Assembly (NCBI GenBank): GCA_024364735.1
Contig: JAGFNQ010005179.1
Span: forward strand, 62,001 to 126,000
Source of the DNA: Boesenbergia rotunda
Lineage: Eukaryota > Streptophyta > Magnoliopsida > Zingiberales > Zingiberaceae
DNA length: 64,000 nucleotides
Reading direction: 5' to 3'
Below, piece by piece: positions 23,401 to 34,093 of this stretch. Position numbers and translations under genes: made by a program. How positions within the stretch are numbered: position 1 is the stretch's first letter; the number at the start of each line of letters is the position of its first letter. The notes beneath the pieces were generated by a model. The model did not search any database. It worked only from the letters and a program-made list of their open reading frames with translations, and was not told the origin of the DNA.

Positions 23401-25261
23401 AGGTGTTGATCAACCCTGAGGTCTCCGGTCGGATGTTCAAATGGACGACTGAACTGAGTGGATATGATATCCAGTACCAACCCCGAGCTGCGATCAATGC
23501 TCAGGCCTTGGCGGATTTCCTGAGTGAGCTCCATAAGGAGAAAGAAGAAGGAGTATGGAAGATATATGTGGATGGGTCGGCCACTCGGGCAGGAAGTGGC
23601 GTGGGAGTCTTGTTAGTCTCCCCTGAGGGAGACTCGCTGCACTTAGCTGTACGCCTAGAATACCAGGCTACCAACAACCAAGCAGAATATGAAGCTCTCT
23701 TGGCAGGTCTGCAAGCGGCTAAACATGTGGGTGCTACTCGGGTCATCCTGCACTCGGACTCCCAGCTGGTGGCTCGGCAGGTGACCGGGCAGTTCGAGAT
23801 CAACGATGAAAAGTTACAAGCTTATGTGGAGGCTTACAAGCAATTACAAGCGGAGTTTCAAGAAGTCCTGATTTTACAGATCCCTTGGGGGATAATGCCA
23901 AGGCTGACGAACTGACTAGGTTAGCCAGTTCGATCCATCCCTGGGTCTTCCGCAGACCGTCACCTCAAGTCATGCTGGTAGCCCAGGTGGAGAGAGAAAC
24001 AGAAATGGAAATACAAGGAGACTGGCGAGCCCCATTCATAACCTATCTGAAGGAAGGGACTCTTCCGGTCAGCTCGGAGCAAGCCAGGATATTTAAGATA
24101 AGGGCGGTCAGGTTTACTCTGATAGGAGACGCGCTGTACAAGCGAGCCTTCTCCCGACCACTGCTCAGATGCCTGGGAGAAGAAGATGCAGATTATGTGC
24201 TGCGAGAAGTACACCTGGGGTCCTGCGGAAACCACTCAGGAGGTCGGTCCATGGCTCGGATGGTTTTACTAGCAAGTTACTTTTGGCCGACCCTCCAGAA
24301 GGATGCTGAGAGATTGGTCCTTTCCTGCCTTTCTTGTCAGAAGTACCAGAATCTATCGCATCGACCTGTCGAGATGCTGAGAGCTTCCACGGTGTCCTGT
24401 CCCTTCGACCAGTGGGGCATGGACATAGTAGGACCGTTCCCCAGGGCAGCCGGTCAGAAGAAGTTCTTGTTAGTGGCAGTGGATTATTTCTCTAAGTGGA
24501 TTGAGGCAGAGGCCTTAGCCCGGATTACTAAACAAGCAGTGAAGAAGTTCCTGTGGCAGAATATCTTATGCCGATATGACATACCGCACAAGCTGGTGTC
24601 GGATAATGGTCGGCAATTTCAAGGTCGGATAATAAGAGAGTGGTGCAAGGAGTTCGGAATCAAACAGGCTTTCACTTCAGTGGGATACCCCCAAAGTAAT
24701 GGTCAGGCCGAGGTAGCTAACAGAGAGATTCTGAAGGGACTCAGAGCCAAGTTGGACCAGGTCGGGGGGTCTTGGGTGGACGAGCTACCCGACGTTCTGT
24801 GGGCTCTCCGGACCACTCCTAAAGAAGGGTCAGGGTGCACGCCCTTTTAGTTAGTACACGGTAGTGAAGCTGTGGTACCCATGGAGGTCGGCTGTGAATC
24901 TGACAGAAGACATCTGTACGGGGAAGACAATGTGAAGAAAAGATGGGCGGAGCTAGATCTGATTGAGGAGGTCCGAGCCAAGGCTGCAGTACGCATGATC
25001 GCCTACCAACAACGAATGCGACGCCAATACAACCAGAAGGTTATACCCCGCAGTTTCCAAGTAGGAGACAAAGTATGGAAAAGAATCAAGCCAGTCGGGG
25101 AAGTAGGCAAGCTGGAGCCTCAGTGGAGTGGCCCTTTCCTGGTAGTCGAAGCGCTGGGGTCAGGAGCTTACTATCTACAAGACGCCCAAGGAAAACAACT
25201 CGGAAGACCCTTGAGTGCAGTGCACCTAAGATTGTACCGAGAGGAGAGTGGAGAGAAATGA
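20474..25261 (+). pseudogene. Ty3/gypsy (Tat) gag-pol polyprotein, copy B, nearly intact
   Basis: One frame runs from the gap to 23915: gag domain, Cys/His cluster YCSFHNNHTHDLQDCW, protease DTGSS (about 21620), RT with VEVYVDDILIKS (about 22732), degenerate RNase H, and archaeal-type RNase H (IYVDGSATRAGSG, about 23562). Near 23890 one G is missing from a G run relative to copy A, shifting the frame; integrase continues at 23885-24850 with zinc finger, MDIVGPFP, VSDNGRQFQG and NGQAEVANRE, the three catalytic acidic sites. A TAG at 24848-24850 interrupts it once. The end (24851-25261) has the GDKVW...WSGPF C-terminal domain and no chromodomain, as usual in Tat. Only two lesions separate this copy from an open frame, so it is younger than copy A. 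Its start is hidden in the gap. Confidence 0.92.
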
Positions 25262-25319
25262 TTCTTGTAATTGTACTCAGCTAAAATGATGACAATAGCT
25301 CTAACCCTCCACAAGACGA

Positions 25320-26184
25320 CTAAGGCAAGTTATAAGTGAGTTTGCTCTCACGCACCCACCGGACTCGGCGCCGACCGGGCGTGGCGTTCCACGTGCGGTC
25401 GGGCCCAGTCGGGCGTGGCGGTCCACGCTCGGCCAGGGTAAGTCGGACGGTGTCCAGACTCTTGCTAAGGCAAGTTATAAGTGAGCTTGCTCTCACGCAC
25501 CCACTGGACTCGGCGCCAACCGGGCGTGGCGTTCCACGTGCGGTCGGGCCCAGTCGGGCGTGGCGGTCCACGCTCGGCCAGGGTAAGTCAGACGGTGTCC
25601 AGACTCTTGCTAAGGCAAGTTATAAGTGAGCTTGCTCTCACGCACCCACCGAACTCGGCGCCGACCGGGTGTGGCGTTCCACGTGCGGTCGGGCCCAGTC
25701 GGGCGTGGCAGTCCACGCTCGGCCAGGGTAAGTCGGACAGTGTCCAGACTCTTGCTAAGGCAAGTTATAAGTGAGCTTGCTCTCACGCACCCACCGGACT
25801 CGGCGCTGACCGGGCGTGGCGTTCCACGTGCGGTCGGGCCCAGTCGGGCGTGGCAATCCACGCTCGGGTAAGTCGGACGGTGTCCAGACTCTTGCTAAGG
25901 CAAGTTATAAGTGAGCTTGCTCTCACGCACCCACCGGACTCGGCGCCGACCGGGCGTGGCGTTCCACGTTCGGTCGGGCCCAGTCGGGCGTGGCGGTCCA
26001 CGCTCGACCAGGGTGAGTCGGACGGTGTCCAGACTCTTGCTGAGGCAAGTTATAAGTGAGCTTGCTCTCACGCACCCACCGGACTCGGCATTGACCGGGC
26101 GTGGCGTCCCACGTTCGGTCGGGCCCGGTCGGGCGTGACAGTCCACGCTTGACCCGGATAAGTCGGATGGTGTCCAGACTCTTG
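25320..26184. repeat. Six tandem 145-bp units in the gypsy 3' region
   Basis: Units begin at 25320, 25465, 25610, 25755, 25895 and 26040 with CTAAGGCAAGTTATAAGTGAG; the fourth is 5 bp short. They lie about 60 bp after the integrase stop. Tandem repeats between pol and the 3' LTR are known in Tat/Ogre elements and can seed satellite DNA. Frames in the array are by-products. Confidence 0.95.
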
Positions 26185-26240
26185 TTCAGAAAGAATGTGA
26201 AAAAATATATATTTCCCCGGCGCCCATTGCTAGCGCGCCG

Positions 26241-26272
26241 CCCCCCCCCCCCCCCCACCCCCCCCCCCCCCC
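26241..26272. repeat. C16-A-C15 homopolymer tract
   Basis: One of three long G/C runs within 2.7 kb; the others are G23 at 28030-28052 and G22 at 28866-28887. The opposite strand could form G-quadruplexes. Run lengths from assembly may be inexact. Confidence 0.8.
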
Positions 26273-26321
26273 ACGTTCAGGCAGATGACTTAAGAGAGGA
26301 ATCGGTTAAACCAAGCACTAT

Positions 26322-26601
26322 AGCCGAGTCAGGGCATCGACCCGACCGAGCGACACAGCCGAGTTAGGGCATCGACCCGACCGACCGACACAGCCGAGTC
26401 AGGGCATCGACCCGATCGAGCGACACAGCCGAGTCAGGGCATCGACCCGACCGACCGACATAGCCGAGTCAGGGCATCGACCCGACCGAGCGACATAGCC
26501 GAGTCAGGGTATCGACCCGACCGAGCGACATAGCCGAGTCAGGGCATCGACCCAACCGAGTGATATAGCCGAGTCAGGATACCAACCCGACCCAGCCACC
26601 T
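26322..26601. repeat. Tandem 35-bp units in the gypsy 3' region
   Basis: About eight units start AGCCGAGTCAGGGCATCGAC, at 26322, 26357, 26392, 26427, 26462, 26497 and 26532, with one or two more diverged units to about 26601. They vary mainly at CCGACCGA(G/C)CGACA. This is a second array, distinct from the 145-bp array. Confidence 0.93.
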
Positions 26602-27016
26602 AGTCAAGTCAGGGCACTGGCTAGACTGATCGGCTAGTGGCGTCAACAACTCGAGCATAGGACACTTAGCGGAATTCTCTGATCAATGTGAAAGAATCAG
26701 GCTCAGGCTAGGGATGCCGGTATCCCAACCGATTGACACTTGGGAAAAACTTTTCGATAAGAGGTCTGAACGTCGACCTTCGTAAAATAAGTCGAACACG
26801 CCGAGAAAACAATATTCAACAACAATTTCATGCATCCTCAGTTAACGGGTACAATGCCAGCACGAGAAGGTTGAAGGTTCAGAAAGTCAAGCTAGCCAAG
26901 ACGAGGTTAGTGATCCGCACAAAATTGGACCCCCAGGGGCCGAGCAAGACAATCACAAAAGTTGTAAGGCCTTATGGCCAATCCAGGACAAAAATAAGTG
27001 GGGATTAAAAGTTAAT
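26602..27016. other. Spacer between repeat arrays and the antisense gene
   Basis: No supported gene. A plus frame at 26733-27008 is basic and shows no domain. The spacer would hold the 3' end of the antisense transcript. Confidence 0.4.
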
Positions 27017-29370
27017 TCAAGTAAAAGGAGGGAAGGCATCCTCAGGAATGGACGCCTCAATCCGAGTGGGTTTTACTGCATTAGGTGGGAGGTCTGCAGG
27101 AAGAAGGCCGGCCTTGGTCAGCTGCTGGATAGCGCCCTCTATGCCATACAGGATCATGCCGCCAGTGCGCTCGGCCACTTGATCGAGAAAGGGATCTGAT
27201 TGAATGAAGGCCAAGCGAGCTGCTTCAATTCGGGCTGACTCGCCTGACTGGTAATCCGCCAGCTCCTTCTTCAGCCTAACAATTTCCGAGTCTTTACTTT
27301 GAAGGGCGGTGTCCCGAGTCGCCAGCTGAGTTTCTAGAGCCTGGAGGGTCTCCTGCAGGTTAGCCAGCTGATTTCCTTGTTCTTCAGGGACAATTGAGTC
27401 TGGTTGTGAGCTACGACAAACTCCTTCAGCCGTCCCCTAAGACCCGTCGCCTTGGTGGCTTTTTTGTCTAAGTCAGAACGAGTCCGGGCGTTACGAGTCT
27501 CCAAGACCTTCTTTTCGCCCTCCAATACCCCCACCCGGTTGGATAGTCGTTCCACTTCTATGGCGGCTTGGGCCATAGCCTGTTGCTCTTCTTCCGAGCG
27601 AGCTTCTAAATCCGATAACTGCATCCTCAAAGCAGTTATCTCCGAGCGCAATTGATCTCGCCCTTCGTCACCTGGGGGAACGTCATAATGGGCCAGCTTC
27701 TCTTCTAATTCCTTTACTTTCCACTCGGCCGCGCGACGTTCTCTGATGTTGACAATCAACGCCCGGCTGACTGCTTGGCTCGCCGCCCAATGCTGCAAGT
27801 TGACGTTCGTATCACAAGGGTTAACATAAGTAGTCAGGAAAAGGAAGGGCATACCTGGGTGGAGTCCATAAAGAAGCTGTCGGCCAGGCCCATGGGGTTC
27901 GCCATGGACGCCATCGACTGCCCCTGATCCCAGTTGGAGAGCAGCTGGTCGTGCAAGTTAAGAGTTTGGGGCTGAACTATCTGGGTCAGCGTCGTAGCCG
28001 AGGGGACGCGGATATCCAGCACAGACCGCGGGGGGGGGGGGGGGGGGGGGGGAACGCATGGACAAGAGAGCTTCCACGGCGTCCACATTTGCAACACCTA
28101 GCTGGGGCACCCGGGGGGACGGCGCAGTACTCGAGGTTGATGCTCCCGGCCGGGATATTGTTAAGGGGGGAAGGGTTCCCAAGCGAGGTGTAGTCGAATT
28201 CTGGCCCCTAGCGCCGGATCTAGGGGGAACCTGGACGTCCGTCGGTGCCTGAGTGTGGGGCAAGGCTGGGGCGGGATCAGGAACCGGAGTGGAGACAGGA
28301 GACGTGTCTGGGGAGACGACTAGCCGACGGCGTTTGCGGACCAAGCTCTCGGAGGCCGGTTGCTCCAACTCTTCCTCTTTCGTAGGCCCCATTGACCCCC
28401 CGACTACGACTTGAGGAGTCTCATCTGAGCCCTCAGCAGGGATATCCCCCCGCAAAGCATCGCCTCCGGCTGCAGGCCGCTCCGGAGCAGGCGCCGCACT
28501 TATAGGGAGTATGGCTCGCTCGGCTGCCAGCTTGGCTGCCAGAGCCTCCATGGCCGCTTCCTTCCGGGCCATCACCTCGCCGACCCGCGCTCTATACATG
28601 ATGTCAGCTGCAATAAGGAGAAAGTTTTAGTTAGCCTTAACCGGTCGGGGAACCAGTTAGAGACTCACCGAGGGTGCCTAGCAACTCCGTCAGGATCTGG
28701 CTCAACCGGAAGAGATACAATGTGCCCTCGATCAGCAGCTTGCCTGCATGGTATCGGGCCCTGCCCAACTACAAAAAGGCCAGTTGATAACCTGGGTCCG
28801 AACGAAGGATTTTGGGCAATAGAGGGGGGTTACGAAGGTCCTCTACCCACTCAATGGACCAGTTTGGGGGGGGGGGGGGGGGGGGGGAGTCGTCTGGATA
28901 TAGAAAAAGTGGGATTTCCAACCTTTGTTGAAGGAGGGCACTTTCTCCAAGAAGGCTGAATTGATGCGGGCTTGGAAATAAAAATTCCCGGGCTCCTGTT
29001 TCTTGAGATAGTAGAAGTAGTTGAACGCACGGGGGGTGAGGGGAATTCCATGGACGGTAAAAACGATCATTGTACCATACAGGATCCTAATCGAGTTCGG
29101 GGCTAGTTGGGACAAGGACACCTGGAAGTACTGATAGACCTCCCGAAAGAACGGGTGAAGTGGGAAACGTAGGCCGGCCGACAACTGGTCCGAGAAGACT
29201 GTGAAGTAATTTAAGGGGGGACTGTGTGGCCGACCCCGACGGTCGGGAAAAGCCATGAGGTGGTCTTCAGGAATCTGGTAGTCCAAGCGTAGGGTTTCTA
29301 AATGCCCTAGGGTTATCGAGGAACGGGTCGTTAGGTACCACGGCTCGGGTGGGGCAGAGGACTCGGCCAT
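27017..29370 (-). pseudogene. Antisense extra gene of the Tat gypsy element (three exons)
   Basis: ATG 29370 opens MAESSAPPEPWYL. Exon 1 (29370-28669) carries a domain like the plant 'putative gypsy-type transposon' family (LETLRLDYQIPEDH, FFREVYQYFQVSLSQLAPNS, RILYGTMIVFTVHGI). The intron 28668-28608 has GTGAGT...TTGCAG ends; exon 2 (28607-27855) continues ADIMYRARVGEVMARKEAAM in frame, then is Pro/Ser/Thr-rich. The intron 27854-27793 (GTATGC...TTGCAG) leads to exon 3 (27792-27017), a long coiled coil (VKELEEKLAHYD, QLRSEITALRMQLSDLEAR), ending at TGA/TAA near 27017. Lesions: C runs at 28887-28866 and 28052-28030 shift the frame, there is a stop near 28770, and a one-base shift near 27390. 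Extra ORFs, some antisense, between pol and 3' LTR are described for Tat elements; their role is unknown. Confidence 0.8.
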
Positions 29371-29547
29371 TAAGACAAGGTCGAGAAATACGAAGCAAAG
29401 ATTCGGCGAGGAGAAGGAGTACCTAGGGGTGCGATTGACCGGAAACACTGTTCGCCGGAGTTGAGGAGGTCAGACGGTGGAGGCCGGACGGAAACTTGAG
29501 CCAAAACAAGGGTTAGGGTAAAAAAGGGTAAAATGAGCGGTGAAGGC

Positions 29548-29555
29548 TATTTATA
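29548..29555 (-). promoter_or_regulatory. TATA box of the antisense gene
   Basis: TATAAATA on the reverse strand lies about 180 bp before the ATG at 29370. It would start a transcript opposite to the element's own genomic RNA. Confidence 0.6.
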
Positions 29556-29929
29556 CCAAGGGGGAAACAAGGATGACTGTCCGATGGAGAAGTGAGAAAT
29601 GGCGGGTCGGAAGCTCCATCGTCGGATCCCTGTCATTCCCCATGCCTCAAAGCTTCATCCATAAGCCATGCCGATGACGCTTCGTTGCCAAAAGTTTCCA
29701 GCCGAGGAATGACATGTGGTCCCGTATTAATGGAGATTTGACAGGGGATCTCGCATTTAAGGAGGGAGATTATGGGTATGATAAGACGCGCGGGAAGGCG
29801 AGAAGAAGTTCGACCGACCGGGCCGTGAGCCTAGTCAGTCGGACTAAGCACCTCCTTTTACTAGACTTGAAGGGGAGGCTTGTGATCCGGATCAAGGGTT
29901 TTTTCTTTTAGAAAAGTTGGGGGCCCGGC

Positions 29930-30062
29930 CGGGTCCAATCCAACGTAGGCCGGATCGAAGACAGTCATGCCGGATCAAGCTCAGGATCGCATGCCTGGCC
30001 TAGTGGTTAATCCGAGGAGTGAAGGTCTCGACGGAAGAGGTCTCGAGGCAGGATCGAACACT
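29930..30062 (+). repeat. Gypsy 3' LTR, left piece (interrupted by CACTA element)
   Basis: After AGAAAAGTTGGGGG, a possible polypurine tract, the sequence changes to CCCGGCCGGG and LTR-like GC-rich DNA, then stops at the CACTA terminus. It resumes at 34619. The exact LTR start is uncertain because no clean TG is present. Confidence 0.5.
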
Positions 30063-30079
30063 CCCTACAAGAAAAAATG

Positions 30080-30640
30080 CTTTTAATGACATTGAAAAGT
30101 GTCATCATATATTACTTATGCTGACATTTTTGATATAGTGACATTAAGTTAAAATGTCCTCTATAGTGATATCGTCTAAAGTCTTATCATTTATGACAAT
30201 TCTTAATGTCACTATAAAATAGAAATAGTAACCACTAATAGCATGAATAATTGTTATAGTGACAAAAACGAATGTCATTATAAGATTTATAATGACATTT
30301 ATATATGTTATTTTATTATAGTAATGATGACAAATTTATATGTCCTTTAAAATTATTTATCAAGACAATTGTAAGTGTCTTGAATTTTATTTATAGTCAT
30401 AATAAAAAATGTCACTAATGATAGTTTATAAAGTTAATTTAAAATGCCTCGTTATGTAATTTATAGTGGCACATATAAATGTTTGCTATATTAGTATATA
30501 AAAATATTTAAAATTATCATTAATAGTTATTTATTATGACATTTTAAAATATCTTCATATGAGTTTTAAAATGATATTTTTATCTACATAATTTGATGTT
30601 CTATTATAACATAAAAAATATCATATATTAATAAATATCT
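30080..30640. repeat. Left subterminal TGACATT repeats of the CACTA element
   Basis: At least ten copies of TGACATT, GTGTCAT or AATGTCA in both orientations, embedded in AT-rich DNA. The matching set at the other end is at 34460-34600. Confidence 0.75.
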
Positions 30641-30831
30641 CACTCATTTTTAATATTTTCATGATATAAATATTTACGTATATAACTAATTAACATAAAC
30701 ACAAATAAAAATTTAAATTGAAATCAAAATTGCTAATCAATAATTATCAAATTTTTTGCAATACAAAACTATCAAATTGGTCACCTCAAAAAATATATAT
30801 GCATCCTGTCGACAGTGTAGCCGTTTGAGTT

Positions 30832-32141
30832 TTACAGATCGTGAATTCTATGCTCCATTAGCGATTTTTCCTGAGACACCTTTTGTACCTCAGCTATTAG
30901 TCCCTTGTTAGCACCTTCCAACTCTGCAATTGAAGCTTCAAGGCTGGACTTCTCACGGATAAACTTTTCTTCAGCAAGCATTAGTCTGTTTTTGTATTCT
31001 TCGACAATGAATTCATGGTTCAATAACTGGCTGTGGAACTGCCTAGCGGTAGATATTGCTGCGCCCTTTAGAATTATAGTTTCATGCGTAAGGCTGAATA
31101 TTTCTTCTTGCAGCTCTGTAAGATTTTCCTCTAAGCAGGAAACCTTCTCCTTTTCCAAATTGAACTCTATGATCTTAGTGCATAAAGAAGCATTGGTGCT
31201 CTCGAGTTTATTCTTGAGATCCCAGATATTGGTTTCCGTAGAGTGAAGTTCTTCATCTGCAGCAGATAGATCCAACTCTAAAGCTGCAATTTTAAGGCTA
31301 CAGTCGTCTTCACGATGGATGTTTTCTTGGATTTTAAGTTTCTCCCTCATCTCCAAGGAAGTTTCATCTTCACTTTCCTCATTGATCTCTTCGAGCTTGG
31401 GCTCAGAATCAGATTCTGAGTATGAAAATGAATCATAAATGTCCTTCCTAGAAAGATCAGGACTACTGCTAGATGGAAGGAAGAAATCGAACCCGGCAGC
31501 CCTGGGAACGAGGTCGGGTTGTTGCAGCTTTGACTCGGGAGAAATGTTTAACTCAGGATGGAGCTCTTCAATTGGTTCAGATAAAGGAGAAGGTGGATTT
31601 GAAAGGAAATTAAATCTGTTCCATGAACCTTGAGATTTCAATTCTGATTCAATGCTCTTGCGGAGCTCACTGGTTACTTGGTCATAACGCTCAGCCAGAG
31701 CACGATACATGCGGTGGAACTCCTCGACATGGGAAATCAACTTGGGGCGCTTCTCATAATACATCTCAGCTTTCTTTGCAAATGAATCACCACCCCCTTC
31801 AATCAACTTGAGCATCTCTTTGACACTTCGGTCCATCTCTGCATAGGAAAGATGCTTGAACTGGTTAAAATTTTGTCATGAAAAGTTAAACATATACACC
31901 AATTTTATCAAATCAGAGGATCTTGACCTGATCACATAAATTAATGCTGGACATGAATTTTCGTAATAGAAGATGAAGGAATTGAAGGAACAAGCTACTT
32001 TGTGGAAAACTTTGAAAAGTAAATTGCAGTTAGGTTCAGTATTCTCACTTGTAAGATTTTCTTCGAGCCATTTGGAGTTTTTCCTGCTAATATGTTTGTC
32101 CCACCACATGAGTGAGATTTCTTGGATAGCATTCGCTTCAT
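30832..32141 (-). pseudogene. NETWORKED 4-like (NAB domain, actin-binding) gene captured in the CACTA element
   Basis: Exon 1 (32141-32049) encodes MKRMLSKKSHS, then, after a missing G in the WWW codons, WWDKHISRKNSKWLEENL; it ends at an A|GTGAG donor. Exon 2 starts at 31838 after TATGCAG and encodes MDRSVKEMLKLIE, DSFAKKAEMYYEKRP and HRMYRALAERYDQV, the rest of the NAB domain, then an acidic linker and a long coiled coil (EEKFIREKSSLEASIAELE) to a stop at 30832. NET4 proteins link actin to the vacuole membrane. Family members run to about 500-560 residues; this stops at about 365. The one-base deletion in the WWW motif and the early end make it a pseudogene, though exon 2 alone has a long open frame with ATG 31836. 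Confidence 0.82.
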
Positions 32142-32178
32142 CTTTTAACAATTGGTCATTGCACGTATTCAAATTGTT

Positions 32179-34093
32179 TCAGCAATCCTGCGATCAAGTA
32201 CAAGCAGACTAAGAGACTACAATTTATTTGTGTATCAGAACAATAAAAGCAGAAAAAGATCTAAGCTCAGACTAAGAGACTACAAGTGAGATTTCAGTCA
32301 TTGCCGCAGGATACCTTCAGAAGATTCCTGGCATCACCCACCTTGTTCTTCCTGCACAAACAATGTATAACAACAGAAAAGGTGTATGTGTTAGGCTTTA
32401 GTTCCCTCTGATTCATCTCATCCCAGAGTTAAATGTATATCTTACTCATGTTTAGTGCTGTAAAAGGAATACCTCTAACTGAATTAAGATCAATCAAATT
32501 TCCAATTGTTCCCAGAGCATATAGAGATTTTTCAACTACTAAACCTTGTTTTGTGCATTCTTCACTATCTTTGCCTCAATCCAATCAAAGATCAATCAAT
32601 TCTTCACTATCTTTGCCTGAATTAAGATCAATCAAATCTCCAATTGTTCCCAGAGCATATAGATAAAGTTGGAAGGATATTCTGACCTTTTTCCCTAGTT
32701 ACCACTTTCTCAAGCTCCCTTGCATGCTAGACTTGAATAAAGTAGATAACATACAAAAGCAAAAGATCAAATAAGAGTTATACAAAAGAAAACTATTGGT
32801 TTTTATGTATAAAATAAGATTCTACCTAATGTTTGAAACATTGATTGCCAGTCTTTCACTCTTGGCCAGTTTCTCCATCTCATCCTACAAAGATAAATAA
32901 CAACTTTCCAGTTTAAAAACAAAGATGGCTTTGGATCCAACAAAAGGAGAGAAAAAAGAAAGGCATGCTTTTTCTGCAAAAATTTGGTAAATGATGTTTA
33001 ATTAAGAATTTATACATCATCCATGAGTGCTAGCTAATATTGCATCTCATCCCAATCACATGCACAAGATAGAGAACAAGACAAAGATGATTACAGAGAC
33101 ATTTGCCACACCTCTGAAGGAGCAAGATATCTTGACATGTTCTCCATCTCACTGAATCCCTCCAGAAGCTTTACCAGACTGGAAACTTAATTGGAAAGAT
33201 TGCAAACAAACAAAAAAAAAACAATTGAAAGCGTCAAAATTTAGCAACTTCAAAATTAACACAAAGTTCTACCGATTCTTCTAAAACATATATGGATTCA
33301 GATATAGAAAAATTAATATATTTTTCTTTTTTCAATCTAAGATTCTATAGAACAGCCCTAAATATTAAACAAATATCACAGCTAACAGAAGAAGAAAAGA
33401 GCTCGTCCCATGGATAGAAAACTCAGTATAATTAGAGCAAAAGTTTAGCCTGTCGAATTGGAATCTCCCATGATTTGTGAACTGCATCATCGACCAGATT
33501 TCGTTCAATTAGCTATTCTCATGCCTAATCTAGTACTACTGAGTACAATATCATTTGCAATATTATTCTCATTCATATTTCTAGGTACGATCGGATAATT
33601 TTTCCAATCCCATATTCCATAGAAAATAACCTAATATCACCACGAACACAAAGAGGAGAAGAAATCAAATTTCTATGGATTCAAAAAAAACAAGGAAAAG
33701 AATCACCATGAAAATGTTAAGAAGTAATATACATAAACAACGCACATACCATTGCCTCGCACAAAGAGTCGAGAAAATCGAGAAGCCAGAGGCGACTGTT
33801 GGAGTGTTGGGGCAACTCCGGCAGCGAAAACTCGCTTATGTTAAGCCTCCAGTTCGCCTTGGCCAGCGCCGCCATCCCCGACAACTCGTCCTGCGACAGC
33901 AGCTCCATGTCCATCGACCCGTAGAAGGCGATCTGTAAAAGGCGATCGAGAGGGGGGCAGAGATTGAAAGGAAAAGAGAGAAAGCGAGAGACCGAGAGGA
34001 AAAAAATAGATTGGCGGCGTGATGAATGAACTGCTTTGTCTTTATAAACCAATCCTCTGTTCCATCATCAATCGATGGATCTCCGGAACCCAT
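32179..34093 (-). pseudogene. Exons of an unrecognised gene captured upstream of the NET4-like piece
   Basis: Reverse-strand blocks with good splice sites: ATG 34093 (MGSGDPSIDDGTEDWF); 33932-33750 (MDMELLSQDELSGMAALAK, LPELPQHSNSRLWLLDFLDS) ending at GTATGT; 33178-33112 (LVKLLEGFSEMENMSRYLAP); 32884-32826 (DEMEKLAKSERLAINVSN); 32351-32315 (KNKVGDARNLLK); 32187-32179 (DC, stop). The last four join in frame; the join from 33750 to 33178 does not, so it is broken or I have missed an exon. The stop is 38 bp before the NET4-like ATG. CT-rich leader with AACCCTAA near 34220-34230 suggests a captured plant promoter. I do not know the family. Confidence 0.5.

Noticed and set aside
25320..26260. Frames of 70-110 codons on both strands with alternating similar peptides
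   Set aside because: They are translations of the 145-bp tandem units.
25320..26601. Regular repeats considered as a CRISPR array
   Set aside because: Units are contiguous without unique spacers, and the context is a plant retrotransposon.
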